In this document: in pieces, positions 8,541-17,388 of the stretch | Numbering within the stretch: the stretch's first letter is position 1 | Layout of the letters: the number at the start of each line of letters is the position of its first letter | Source: Gallionellales bacterium RIFCSPLOWO2_02_FULL_59_110 | GTDB lineage: Bacteria > Pseudomonadota > Gammaproteobacteria > Burkholderiales > Gallionellaceae | Length of the DNA stretch: 64,000 nt | Direction: 5' to 3' | Assembly: GCA_001801215.1 (NCBI GenBank) | Contig: MGXA01000059.1 | Location: 1-64,000, forward strand | Notes under the pieces: model-generated | Seen by the model: the letters and a program-made list of their open reading frames with translations, nothing else | What the model was told of the DNA's origin: nothing | Database searches by the model: none | Made by a program: the position numbers and the translations under genes

Positions 8541-9146
8541 TCACAGCTCCTTGGCGTGATTGGCCAGGTATTTCGCCACGCCATCTGATGAAGCGTTCAT
8601 GCCCGCCTTGCCTTTGCTCCAGCCTGCCGGACAGACCTCGCCATGCTCTTCGTGGAACTGTAAAGCGTCCACCATGCGCAGCATTTCGTCGATATCGCGG
8701 CCCAGCGGCAGGTCGTTCACCACCTGGTGGCGCACTGTGCCGGCGCGATCGATCAGGAACGAGCCGCGGAACGCCACGCCGGCAACATCGAACTCCACGT
8801 CGTAGGCCTTGCAGATTTCATGTTTGATGTCGGCGACCAGCGGATATTGAACCTGCCCGATACCGCCCTTTTCGACGGGGGTATTTTTCCATGCTAGGTG
8901 GGTGAATTGCGAATCGATCGAGACGCCGATCACTTCCGTGTTGCGTTTCCTGAATTCGTCCAGGCGATGATTGAAGGCGATCAGCTCGGAAGGGCAGACG
9001 AAAGTAAAGTCCAGCGGGTAGAAAAAGATCACGGCATATTTGCCGTTTATATATTTTTTCAGGTTGAATGTCTCGTTGATTTCGTTATTGCCCATCACGG
9101 CAACGGCATTGAAATCGGGAGCAGCTTTACCGACAAGAACGGCCAT
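8541..9146 (-). CDS. typical 2-Cys peroxiredoxin (AhpC/Prx1 family)
   Basis: This enzyme reduces hydrogen peroxide and organic hydroperoxides in the cytoplasm. In the 201-residue protein, the peroxidatic Cys51 sits in DFTFVCPSE and the resolving Cys172 in HGEVCPAGW. The length and C-terminal tail fit the typical 2-Cys Prx1/AhpC class. GGAGAT precedes the start. No ahpF or OxyR gene is adjacent, so reduction is probably through thioredoxin. Confidence 0.93.
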   Translation of the reverse strand: MAVLVGKAAPDFNAVAVMGNNEINETFNLKKYINGKYAVIFFYPLDFTFVCPSELIAFNHRLDEFRKRNTEVIGVSIDSQFTHLAWKNTPVEKGGIGQVQYPLVADIKHEICKAYDVEFDVAGVAFRGSFLIDRAGTVRHQVVNDLPLGRDIDEMLRMVDALQFHEEHGEVCPAGWSKGKAGMNASSDGVAKYLANHAKEL

Positions 9147-9258
9147 ATTGATCTCCTATTTTGTTTGATTGGGCAGCACAATTTAGACTTTCGCCGCTGC
9201 TGCGTCAACCCGATGCGGCAATACGAGCATATGGCAGCGCGCATTCAGGCACCATGAT

Positions 9259-9750
9259 CTAAATCATGAAACGCGCTGCCGCAAATACGGCAAGCATGGA
9301 AAAAGCCAGCGCCAGCTTGGCGGCGACACCCAGCACCAGCCCGAGCGTGGCACCCACGCCTGCCCGGCCTGCCGCCCCGATATGATGCCGCTCGGAAAAT
9401 TCCCCGATAGCCGCGCCGGCGAAGGGGCCGAACAGCAGGCCGGGCAGGCCGAAAAAGATTCCCAGGATTGCGCCTAGCATCGCGCCCGCCATGGCGCGCC
9501 GCGATGCGCCGAAGTGCTTGGCTCCCAGCATGCCCGCAGCGAAATCTACAACATAAGTCAGAACGGCCAGGGCGGCGATGATCGACAAGACGCCAACTCC
9601 CGCATATGCGAAATCTTCGATCCAGGCCGCCAGAACGAGACCGGCGAAGAGTACTGCGGCGCCCGGAATGGCGGGCAGTGCCAAGCCCGCGATGCCCGCC
9701 ATCACCAGCAGCGCTGCAACCATCCAGAGCAGGACGGTAACCGCTTCCAT
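9259..9750 (-). CDS. DUF456 family membrane protein
   Basis: The 163-residue, very hydrophobic protein is Ala/Gly-rich with about five membrane segments. Glycine-rich repeats such as GAILGIFFGLPG are typical of DUF456 proteins. The function is unknown. It follows msbA by about 10 bases on the same strand, so the two are probably cotranscribed. A GTG one codon upstream is an alternative start. Confidence 0.8.
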   Translation of the reverse strand: MEAVTVLLWMVAALLVMAGIAGLALPAIPGAAVLFAGLVLAAWIEDFAYAGVGVLSIIAALAVLTYVVDFAAGMLGAKHFGASRRAMAGAMLGAILGIFFGLPGLLFGPFAGAAIGEFSERHHIGAAGRAGVGATLGLVLGVAAKLALAFSMLAVFAAARFMI

Positions 9751-9760
9751 CACGGCCTAT

Positions 9761-11506
9761 TCATTTGGCGGCCACCGCAAACTGGATGCTGTGCAACTGC
9801 GCATACACGCCGTCTTTCGTCAGTAGTTCGCGGTGCGTGCCGATCTCGACGATCTCGCCTTTTTGCAGCACGACGATGCGATCCGCCTTTTCGATGGTGG
9901 ACAGGCGATGCGCGATGACCAGCGTGGTGCGCCCCCGCATCAGGGTTTCCAGAGCGGCCTGCACATGGCGTTCGGATTCGGAATCCAGCGCGGAAGTCGC
10001 CTCGTCGAGAATCAGAATCGGCGCATCCTTGAGGATGGCGCGAGCGATGGCGATGCGCTGGCGCTGCCCGCCGGACAGCTTCACGCCGCGCTCCCCGACC
10101 AGGGTATTCAGCCCTGCCGGCCATTCGCGGATGAATTCCATCGCGTGCGCGGCAGTTGCGGCGGCGATGATCTCCGCCTCCGGCACTTCGCGCATCTGGC
10201 CGTAGGCGATGTTGGCAGCAACCGTATCGTTGAACAGCACCACTTCCTGGCTCACCAGCGCGATATTGGCGCGCAGGCTGGCTAGCGTCAGGCCGTTGAT
10301 GTCGTGTCCGTCCAACGTAATGCGCCCGCCGCTCGGGCTGTAGAAGCGCGGCACCAGGTTGGCCAGCGTGGTCTTGCCGCTGCCCGAGGCGCCGACCAGT
10401 GCAATATTCTCCCCGGCAGCAATGCGCAGCGTGATGTTCTGCAAGGCAGGGCGCAGATTCGCCGCGTAGGAGAACTGCACGCTGTCGAACTGCAACTCGC
10501 CGCGCACCCGTCCTATCGGCACCGTGCCATCGTCGGTTTCGCCCTCGGTATCCAGCAGCGCAAACACGCTCTCCGCCGCCGCCAGGCCGCGTTGCAGAAA
10601 CTCGCTCACGCCGGTCAGGCGCTTGATCGGCGCGGTCAGCATCAGCATCGCCATGATGAACGAAACGAAGCCGCCCACCGTGGTCTCGTCGGCCTGCGAT
10701 TGCAGCGTGACGAGATAAACGATGGCTGCAAGGGCGATGGCGGCAACCATCTGCACGATCGGCACATTCGCGGCGCTCGCCGCCGCCTGCTTCATCGCAT
10801 AGCGGCGCACCCAGTTGGCCTGCTCGTTGAAACGTGCACTTTCGTACTGCTGCCCGCCGAACAGCTTGACCACTTTGTGCGCGGAGACGCTTTCTTCGAT
10901 CACCTGAGTGATGTCGCCCATCGCACGTTGCGCATCGCGGCTGCTGGTGCGCATCCGTTTGCTGAGGGTGCGGATGATGAAGGCAATGACCGGCGCCATC
11001 AGCAGCGTGAGCAACGTCAGCTTCCAGTTGAGGTAGAACAGCCAGCCGAGCAGCCCGGCGACAACGATGCTGTCGCGCACCAGAACCGTCACCACCGAGG
11101 TGGCGGCATTGGTTACCTGCGTGACATCGAAAGTCAGCTTGGAAATCAGCGAGCCGGTGGCATGATCGTCGTAATAGGGTGTCGGCAAGGCGAGCAGTTT
11201 GCGGAACATCGTGGCGCGCAAATCCATCACCAGCTTGTTGCCCACCCAGTTGATCGCATACGTGCTGATGAATGTTGCCAGCCCGCGCACCAGAAAAATT
11301 GCGATGATGACCACCGGCACGATGCGCATCATTGCCTGATCCTTATGCACAAACGTCCCGTCCAGCATCGGCTTCATCAGCGCGGGAACCAGCGGTTCGG
11401 TGGCGGCGACGACGATCATGCCGAGCAGCGAGGCGGCAAAGGCCCGCCAGTATGGTTTGACGTAGCCGAGGAGGCGCAAATAGAGCTGGCTGCTGGTCAT
11501 ATTCAT
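9761..11506 (-). CDS. msbA: lipid A export ATP-binding/permease protein MsbA
   Basis: MsbA flips lipid A-core from the inner to the outer leaflet of the cytoplasmic membrane. The 581-residue half-transporter has six N-terminal transmembrane helices, then an ATPase with Walker A GASGSGKT, signature LSGGQRQR and Walker B ILILDEATSALD. I start it at MNMTSSQL; the longer track ORF runs back into cobO sequence. It is followed closely by the DUF456 gene. Confidence 0.92.
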   Translation of the reverse strand: MNMTSSQLYLRLLGYVKPYWRAFAASLLGMIVVAATEPLVPALMKPMLDGTFVHKDQAMMRIVPVVIIAIFLVRGLATFISTYAINWVGNKLVMDLRATMFRKLLALPTPYYDDHATGSLISKLTFDVTQVTNAATSVVTVLVRDSIVVAGLLGWLFYLNWKLTLLTLLMAPVIAFIIRTLSKRMRTSSRDAQRAMGDITQVIEESVSAHKVVKLFGGQQYESARFNEQANWVRRYAMKQAAASAANVPIVQMVAAIALAAIVYLVTLQSQADETTVGGFVSFIMAMLMLTAPIKRLTGVSEFLQRGLAAAESVFALLDTEGETDDGTVPIGRVRGELQFDSVQFSYAANLRPALQNITLRIAAGENIALVGASGSGKTTLANLVPRFYSPSGGRITLDGHDINGLTLASLRANIALVSQEVVLFNDTVAANIAYGQMREVPEAEIIAAATAAHAMEFIREWPAGLNTLVGERGVKLSGGQRQRIAIARAILKDAPILILDEATSALDSESERHVQAALETLMRGRTTLVIAHRLSTIEKADRIVVLQKGEIVEIGTHRELLTKDGVYAQLHSIQFAVAAK

Positions 11507-11561
11507 GGCGCGCACTTTAGCAGAAAAAGGCTGCCACCCGGCTGCCGCGCGCAGTTCCGGT

Positions 11562-12173
11562 TCAGAACTCGACGCCTTCCTGCGCCTGGATGCCGGCATC
11601 GAATGCATGTTTGAGCGGACGCATTTCGGTGACGGTGTCGGCGATTTCAATAAGCACATCCGGCGCGCCGCGCCCGGTCAGGATTACATGCTGCATCGCG
11701 GGGCGGTTGTTCAATGCCTCCAGCAGCGGGCCGGGATCGAGGTATCCCAGCTTCAGCGCGATGTTGATTTCGTCCAGCACCACCAGTTGCAGCGCGGGGT
11801 TGCGCAGCATGTCGTGCGCCACTTGCCAGGCGGCCTGCGCCTTGGCGATGTCGCGCTCGCGATCCTGCGTCTCCCAGGTGTAGCCTTCGCCCATCACGTG
11901 ATATTCGACTTCGGGAAAGCGCCGGAAAAAGGTCTCCTCGCCAGTGGCCAAACCGCCCTTGATGAATTGCACCACGCCGACACGCATGCCGTGCCCGAGC
12001 GAGCGTGCGACCATGCCGAACGCCGCGCTGCTCTTGCCTTTGCCGTTGCCGGTATGCACCAGGATCACGCCGCGCTGCTGCGTGGCGGCGGAAATCCTGG
12101 CATCCACGATTTCCTTGTGGTGCTGCTTGCGCGCGCGATGGCGCTCGGCTGCCGCTTCAGTTTTTTCCGTCAT
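11562..12173 (-). CDS. cobO: cob(I)yrinic acid a,c-diamide adenosyltransferase (CobO/BtuR type)
   Basis: This enzyme adds the 5'-deoxyadenosyl group to corrinoids, making adenosylcobalamin from scavenged B12. The 203-residue protein has the P-loop HTGNGKGKSSAAFG and the family segment VVLDEINIAL. The start MTEKTEAAA is chosen because earlier Met codons extend into the intergenic space. It follows btuM by about 45 bases in the riboswitch-led btuB-btuM-cobO unit. Confidence 0.93.
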   Translation of the reverse strand: MTEKTEAAAERHRARKQHHKEIVDARISAATQQRGVILVHTGNGKGKSSAAFGMVARSLGHGMRVGVVQFIKGGLATGEETFFRRFPEVEYHVMGEGYTWETQDRERDIAKAQAAWQVAHDMLRNPALQLVVLDEINIALKLGYLDPGPLLEALNNRPAMQHVILTGRGAPDVLIEIADTVTEMRPLKHAFDAGIQAQEGVEF

Positions 12174-12218
12174 GGTTGACTCGCGTGCGAACAGGCTGCT
12201 CGCGGCAAGCGGCAACGG

Positions 12219-12779
12219 TCAGGCGCGGGCGGAGCGCCCGGATAAATTTGTGATGGCGATTTGCACGCAGGCGGCAATCGACAAATACAGGAATGCGCCG
12301 GTCAGGTATTGGCCGTAATACCCCGTCATGCTCTCCGCATATTGCAGCGCGCCCATCCCGGAAAAACGCCCGGAAAACAGGTAGAAGCTGCCGCTGGAAA
12401 TCACGAACGAGGCGCTGGTTGCCAGCCATGCAGACGCGGTAAACAGCGCCAGACCGCGCCAAGATTGGCTATGGCGCGCCGCATAGAAATGCCCCGCATA
12501 CCACATGACGGCGTATGCCGGGATCAGGAACCAGTAGGCGGGCGAGAAGCACCAATCGCTCACGCCGCCGAAGTTGATCGCGAGATAATCCACCAGCCCG
12601 GCTTCGGCCAGCAGCACCGGCAAGGCAATGCGCGGCAGGAAGAGTCCGGCCAGCAGGAAGATCGCCAGCGAAGCATCCGGCAGATGCAGCATGGAGCCAA
12701 AGTGATGGTCGCGCGTCGCCGCCATCAGCACGGTCAGGATGGCGAAAATTGCCATGGTTCTGGTTTGGTTGTTGTTCAT
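12219..12779 (-). CDS. btuM: cobalamin transporter BtuM (solitary ECF S-component type)
   Basis: BtuM proteins carry cobalamin across the inner membrane without an ECF ATPase module. The family was characterised in Thiobacillus denitrificans, where a conserved cysteine coordinates the cobalt. The 186-residue protein has about six membrane helices and the motif GGVSDWCFSPAY with Cys77 in the equivalent place, plus the N-terminal ATRDHHFGSMLHLP segment. AGGAG lies 5 bases before the second ATG, which sets the start. Its position between btuB and cobO supports the role. Confidence 0.85.
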   Translation of the reverse strand: MNNNQTRTMAIFAILTVLMAATRDHHFGSMLHLPDASLAIFLLAGLFLPRIALPVLLAEAGLVDYLAINFGGVSDWCFSPAYWFLIPAYAVMWYAGHFYAARHSQSWRGLALFTASAWLATSASFVISSGSFYLFSGRFSGMGALQYAESMTGYYGQYLTGAFLYLSIAACVQIAITNLSGRSARA

Positions 12780-12874
12780 CATCTCTCCTGAATTTAACGC
12801 TTGCTCAATAGTTGCAACAGTACACGAAGCCGGAAAAAAAGCAAAGGCGGCATGTCCGCCCTTGCCGATATTCA

Positions 12875-14743
12875 TCACGGGCGGTAACTCAAGCCGGCAA
12901 ACAGCGTACGCCCGGCGGTGTCGTATCCATGCGCCAGCATGTAGTCCCTGTCGAACAGGTTGTCCACGCGCAGCGACAACTGGAGTTGCTTGTTCAGCGC
13001 ATAGGCGGCGCTCAGGTTCACTAGGTTGTAGCTTGCCAGCGTGGTACGCGCGAAGGTGTTGATATCGATGTCGGCGCGCTTGCCGCTGTGCTGCCACTCA
13101 CCGCCTGCCTGCCATGCGCCATACTGCCGCGTTATGCCGAGATGGGCGAACGATCTGGCGCGGCGCAGCAGCGTCTGGCCGGATTGGCTATCGCGCGGAT
13201 CTTGCAGCGTCAACGCCGCTTTCACGCTCGTGTCGCCGTACCGCCCGGTATAGGCCATTTCAAAACCGTCGATACGCGCCTCGCTGAGGTTGATCATGGT
13301 GCTGGAGGGCAGGTTGTTGTTGACGATCAGGTCGCGGATGCGATTGTCGAAATACACAATATCCGCGCGCTGGCTGCCCGCAGCATAGTGCAGGCCCAGT
13401 TCGTTGTTGCGCGAACGCTCCGGCTTCAGGTTCGGGTTGCCCGCATAGGAAAAGCCCCAGCCGTAATCGGTGAACGGGTAAAACAAATCGTTCAGCGTCG
13501 GCGCCTTGAAAGCCGTGCCCGTACTCGCCGTTATGCGCCAGGCATTGTTGAGATTGAAGCCGTACCCGAGCAATGCGGTATCCGCATTGCCGAAATCGGA
13601 GTAGCGGTCGTGGCGCAGATTGAGCTGCACCTGCTGCGCGCCATATACGCCGGTATAACCCGCAAACAGGCTATCGTCGCTGCGGCGCGCGTGCGTGAAA
13701 GCCGTACTGCTCGACACGCGCTGTTCCAGATGTTCGATACCGGCATTCAACATGTTGTGCTCGCCCAGTTGCAGCGTGTTCTGCCAGACCACCTGGTCGC
13801 CGGTGGTTTTGAACTGTGCGCCCGACCAGATATCCGGGACGCCGTTCAGGAAGTTCTGCGTTTCGTCCACGCCCTGCGCCAGTTGCAGCCTGCTCTGCCA
13901 TATCTCGCCGAAGCGGTTGTCGGAAGTTAACGCCACCTTGCGGATATTGGCCCTGCTTTCGTTTGCATCGGTCTGCAAACCGAAGGGGTTGTCGGTCTGG
14001 CTGTCGGCACGGCTTTCGAACAGCGAGAGCGACATGCTGTGAGCGCCGCTGAATTTATGGCGCACACTGGCGGAAAAGCTGGTGTTGTCATAGCCGTCCT
14101 CGTCAGGGTTGACCGCCGGCACCAGGCTGGTTTTGATGGACGAAACGCCATCGCTTTTGAACCTGGACAGTTGCACATCGAAGGAGGTGCTCCCGGCCTC
14201 GCCGCCGAACCCCGCCGCCGCACGTTGCGTGTTGTGTGTCCCCATTCCCGCGCTAACATTGAAGGCGGGCGCTCCTTTGCCGCGCCGGGTGAATATTTGG
14301 ATCACTCCGCCGATGCCTTCAGAGCCATACAGGCTGCTGACATTGCCGCGCACCACCTCGATGCGCTCGACCTGATCCAGCATCAACTGGTCGATGGCCG
14401 TCATCCCCGAGGTGGCCGATCCGATGCGCACGCCGTCCAGCAGCACCAGCGCATGGCTGGAGTTGGTGCCGCGCACAAACAGGCTGCTCTGCTTGCCGAC
14501 GCCGCCGCTCTGGTAGATTTCCACCCCGGCCAGTTGCCGCAGCAGCGTGGGGAGGTCGGCGGCCTGGGAGGCTTGTATCTCCTGCCGGTCGATGACCGTG
14601 GTGTGCGCCAGCGATTGGCCGAGCGGCTGCGGCATACGCGACGCCGTCACAACGATCTCACCCAGGCTGGGTGTTTCGGCATAGGCGGCAAGAGGGAAGA
14701 CCATCGCGCCGGATAGCGCGATAGCGATAAGTTTCTGTTTCAT
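12875..14743 (-). CDS. btuB: TonB-dependent vitamin B12 outer-membrane receptor BtuB
   Basis: BtuB imports cobalamin across the outer membrane using TonB energy. The 622-residue protein has a signal peptide (MKQKLIAIAL...AYAE), a TonB box (EIVVTASRM), a plug domain ending in the GGVIQIFTRRG region, and a beta-barrel ending in an aromatic-rich strand. The substrate is inferred from the cobalamin riboswitch directly upstream and from btuM and cobO downstream. The track ORF extends 43 codons into the riboswitch and is not the real start. Confidence 0.93.
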   Translation of the reverse strand: MKQKLIAIALSGAMVFPLAAYAETPSLGEIVVTASRMPQPLGQSLAHTTVIDRQEIQASQAADLPTLLRQLAGVEIYQSGGVGKQSSLFVRGTNSSHALVLLDGVRIGSATSGMTAIDQLMLDQVERIEVVRGNVSSLYGSEGIGGVIQIFTRRGKGAPAFNVSAGMGTHNTQRAAAGFGGEAGSTSFDVQLSRFKSDGVSSIKTSLVPAVNPDEDGYDNTSFSASVRHKFSGAHSMSLSLFESRADSQTDNPFGLQTDANESRANIRKVALTSDNRFGEIWQSRLQLAQGVDETQNFLNGVPDIWSGAQFKTTGDQVVWQNTLQLGEHNMLNAGIEHLEQRVSSSTAFTHARRSDDSLFAGYTGVYGAQQVQLNLRHDRYSDFGNADTALLGYGFNLNNAWRITASTGTAFKAPTLNDLFYPFTDYGWGFSYAGNPNLKPERSRNNELGLHYAAGSQRADIVYFDNRIRDLIVNNNLPSSTMINLSEARIDGFEMAYTGRYGDTSVKAALTLQDPRDSQSGQTLLRRARSFAHLGITRQYGAWQAGGEWQHSGKRADIDINTFARTTLASYNLVNLSAAYALNKQLQLSLRVDNLFDRDYMLAHGYDTAGRTLFAGLSYRP

Positions 14744-14874
14744 GATGATTTCCCGAGTAAGTTCCGAGCGTCCCCGCTGGAACGTTAACAATTCAGGAAA
14801 TACCACGGGCAGAAAAAGCAGAAGAGGGACGGCGATGCCGTTCGATTTGTGCCGATGCGCCACCCGCAGCATCT

Positions 14875-15048
14875 CCTGTTCCTTTGCTCCGTGGCCGGTC
14901 TCCGGGCTCGCAAGTCTTGATTTACCGCCTTCCCATAAGATCCCTTGGGGGGATTACTCACAGTGGCATACTGGCAAATCCGCACTCGCTTACCGTTGCG
15001 GGGGCAGCACAGGCATCGGGTTGATTTCCCTCACCTGTTTCCCGTTTA
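14875..15048 (-). promoter_or_regulatory. cobalamin (AdoCbl) riboswitch upstream of btuB
   Basis: On the minus strand the spacer shows the conserved elements in order: GGTGAGGGAAATCAA, the core GCTGCCCCCGCAACGGTAAG, and the B12 box GAGCCCGGAGACCGGCC about 140 bases later. The B12 box is followed by the btuB start about 150 bases downstream. High cobalamin would be expected to lower btuB-btuM-cobO expression. The exact ends are approximate. Confidence 0.93.
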
Positions 15049-15049
15049 A

Positions 15050-15069
15050 CTCGTCTGCAAGCAGACGAG
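15050..15069. promoter_or_regulatory. perfect dyad just 5' of the B12 riboswitch
   Basis: CTCGTCTGC and GCAGACGAG are perfect 9-base inverted copies separated by 2 bases, right where the btuB leader would begin. It may be the riboswitch outer stem or an operator. Confidence 0.4.
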
Positions 15070-15167
15070 AACCTCAAAGCAGTGCGCACTTTAGCACAAG
15101 TCCGGCGAACGCAAGCAAAAGGCCCGGGCAAAAATTACAAATCGCTTTCAAAACTCCGGCTTAGCGT

Positions 15168-15197
15168 TTGACTTATCAGCACTTTTCAAATTATAGT
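15168..15197 (+). promoter_or_regulatory. sigma-70 promoter of zapB-zapA
   Basis: TTGACT (15168-15173) and TATAGT (15192-15197) each match consensus at five of six bases, with an 18-base spacer. Transcription would start at about 15204, the A of the zapB-like ATG, implying a leaderless or nearly leaderless message. Confidence 0.6.
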
Positions 15198-15203
15198 CAG
15201 CAC

Positions 15204-15404
15204 ATGGAAAACGAATTGGCCGCATTGGAAGTCAAACTTGCACTGCTGATACAGGCGAGCGGCAAGTTGCGTGCGGAAAATCATCAATTGCGCCAGGAGC
15301 TGGCGCACGCGCTCAGCAATCACCGCCAATGCAGCGACAAGGTAGATAGCGCAAAGGCGCGCCTGGAAAAACTGCTGACCACCCTCCCTGAAGAGCAAAC
15401 ATGA
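15204..15404 (+). CDS. ZapB-like coiled-coil cell division protein (TIGR02449 type)
   Basis: The 66-residue protein MENELAALEV... is a nearly continuous coiled coil with heptad Leu/Ala spacing and no membrane segment. Such small proteins always precede zapA in many beta- and gammaproteobacteria and are thought to act with ZapA at the FtsZ ring. It overlaps zapA by ATGA. The track start (TTG 15168) coincides with the promoter -35 box, so the ATG at 15204 is chosen. No ribosome-binding site is visible before it. Confidence 0.8.
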   Translation: MENELAALEVKLALLIQASGKLRAENHQLRQELAHALSNHRQCSDKVDSAKARLEKLLTTLPEEQT

Positions 15405-15712
15405 GCGGCGCCACCAAAACGCTGGATATCAAGCTGCTCGACCGCGAATTGCGCGTCGCCTGCCCCGAAGAGGAACGCGGCGAACTGCTCGATGCGGTCG
15501 CCTATCTGGACAAAAAAATGCGCGAAATCCGCGACGCCGGCAAGATCGCCAGCGTCGAGCGCATCGCCCTGATGGCAGCGCTCAACATCACCCACGAACT
15601 GCTCTCCACAAAAATCGGGCGCGGCATTGACGTTGCGGACTTTAAGCGTAGAATGGATTCCATGCAGGCTGCGATCGATGAGGCGTTAGCCGAACAGGAT
15701 TCGCTGTTCTAA
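15401..15712 (+). CDS. zapA: cell division protein ZapA
   Basis: ZapA binds and bundles FtsZ filaments at mid-cell. The 103-residue protein has the N-terminal globular domain (TLDIKLLDRELRVACPEEER) followed by a long C-terminal helix for tetramerisation. It overlaps the zapB-like gene by 4 bases, and 6S RNA follows immediately. This is the standard proteobacterial order. Confidence 0.93.
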   Translation: MSGATKTLDIKLLDRELRVACPEEERGELLDAVAYLDKKMREIRDAGKIASVERIALMAALNITHELLSTKIGRGIDVADFKRRMDSMQAAIDEALAEQDSLF

Positions 15713-15713
15713 G

Positions 15714-15888
15714 TTGTCCCCTGCGGTGTTCGTCAGGCCCGTAATTCTTTGAGCCAATATGTTAGTTTAGGTCGCGACCCATCAAGCTGCTGTTGTGAAC
15801 GTCCAATCCGGATGAGCCTGATGCGGCAGGGAAACGACCATCTTGGACCGCAGGTTCAAGATGCCGGGTCAACGGCACAGGCGGGGGG
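15714..15888 (+). ncRNA. ssrS: 6S RNA (ssrS)
   Basis: The approximately 175-base segment after zapA starts with TTGTCCCCTGCGGTGTTCG and ends with GGCACAGGCGGGG, so its ends pair to close a long rod. The middle has the open region typical of 6S RNA, and ACCGCAGGTTCAAGATGCC lies in the 3' arm. Position between zapA and the next gene is conserved for ssrS across proteobacteria. 6S RNA binds sigma-70 RNA polymerase in slow growth. Ends are approximate. Confidence 0.88.
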
Positions 15889-15897
15889 CTTTATTTC

Positions 15898-15930
15898 AGT
15901 GCGGCCTTAATCGGGCCGCACTTTTTATTT
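15898..15930 (+). terminator. intrinsic terminator after 6S RNA
   Basis: AGTGCGGCC pairs with GGCCGCACT around a short loop and is followed by TTTTATTT. Confidence 0.85.
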
Positions 15931-15942
15931 GCGGGCAGCACC

Positions 15943-16407
<465 letters not shown>

Positions 16408-16416
16408 AGGCATGAA

Positions 16417-16440
16417 GGGCGCGATAAATCACGCCCCTAC
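16417..16440. repeat. small REP-like palindrome
   Basis: GGGCG and CGCCC bracket an AT-rich core and end in CTAC, in the short spacer between the EVE and TauE genes. This is a common type of dispersed chromosomal palindrome. Confidence 0.4.
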
Positions 16441-16463
16441 GATATTTCGCTATCGATTGGAAA

Positions 16464-17270
16464 ATGGAATTTATGGAATGGTATTTAGCCTATCTCCTGC
16501 TCGGCGCTTTCGTCGGCTTCTTCGCCGGATTGCTCGGCATCGGCGGCGGGCTGATTCTGGTGCCGGTATTAAGCTGGATGTTCGACGCACAGCATCTGGG
16601 CGGGGAGCAAAACCTGCATCTCGCGCTGGGCACCTCGATGGCCGCGATACTCTACACCGCTGCTTCCAGCGCACGTACGCACTACGCGCATGGCGCGGTC
16701 AACATGGGCATCGTGCGCGGTATGACGCCGGGCCTGCTGCTGGGCACGCTGCTCGGAACGTTGTTTGCCAGCGGCTCCCCGCAACTTTACCTGTCGGTAT
16801 TTTTCGCGCTGTTCGTGTACTTTGCCGCCGCGCAGATGCTGCTCGGTTTCAGGCCGAAGGCCACCCGGCAACTGCCCGGACGCACCGGCATGACGCTGGT
16901 CGGCAGCGGCATCGGCGCGATCAGCAGCCTGGTTTCCATCGGCGGCGGGACGCTGAGCGTACCCTACATGCTGTGGCACAACATCCCGTTCAAACATGCC
17001 ATCGGCACCTCGGCCGCGCTCGGCTTCCCCATCGCGCTCGGCGGCACGATAGGCTATGCCGCCACCGGTCTGATGCTGCACTCGCTGCCCGCCGGAACGC
17101 TGGGTTTCGTCTATCTCCCCGCGCTGTTCATGCTCATGTTCGGCAGCGCTTTCACCACCCCGCTCGGCGCGAAGGCGACCCACCGGCTGCCACTGCAACC
17201 GCTGCGGCGCGGCTTTGCCATCCTGCTGTTTGTATTGGCGACACGAATGCTGCTGAAGGCTATTGCCTGA
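16464..17270 (+). CDS. TauE/SafE family sulfite/organosulfur exporter-like permease
   Basis: The 268-residue integral membrane protein has two repeated blocks of helices, each starting with the family motif (GLLGIGGGLILVP near residue 20 and SLVSIGGGTLSVP near 155). Family members move anions such as sulfite, sulfoacetate or other small acids. The substrate cannot be told from sequence. No sulfur-metabolism gene is adjacent. Confidence 0.88.
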   Translation: MEFMEWYLAYLLLGAFVGFFAGLLGIGGGLILVPVLSWMFDAQHLGGEQNLHLALGTSMAAILYTAASSARTHYAHGAVNMGIVRGMTPGLLLGTLLGTLFASGSPQLYLSVFFALFVYFAAAQMLLGFRPKATRQLPGRTGMTLVGSGIGAISSLVSIGGGTLSVPYMLWHNIPFKHAIGTSAALGFPIALGGTIGYAATGLMLHSLPAGTLGFVYLPALFMLMFGSAFTTPLGAKATHRLPLQPLRRGFAILLFVLATRMLLKAIA

Positions 17271-17293
17271 GAGTCAATGTGGCAAGCCGATAG

Positions 17294-17380
17294 GTAGCCC
17301 TGATGCAGGCCGAAGGCCCGAATCCGGGGAATGCTTGCGGGAGACTTCACCCGGATTCCGCTGCGCTTCATCCAGGCTAC
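17294..17380. repeat. dispersed palindromic repeat, copy 1 (GTAGCCC...AATCCGGG type)
   Basis: Left arm GTAGCCCTGATG and right arm CATCCAGGCTAC are inverted copies with inner AATCCGGG / CCCGGATT arms. A second copy lies at 18797. It sits between convergent TauE and ctaA genes. Confidence 0.6.
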
Positions 17381-17388
17381 GGATTTAC

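Noticed and set aside
15168-15404. longer start (TTG) for the ZapB-like protein
   Set aside because: The TTG falls on the -35 box of a good promoter, so the ATG at 15204 is more likely.
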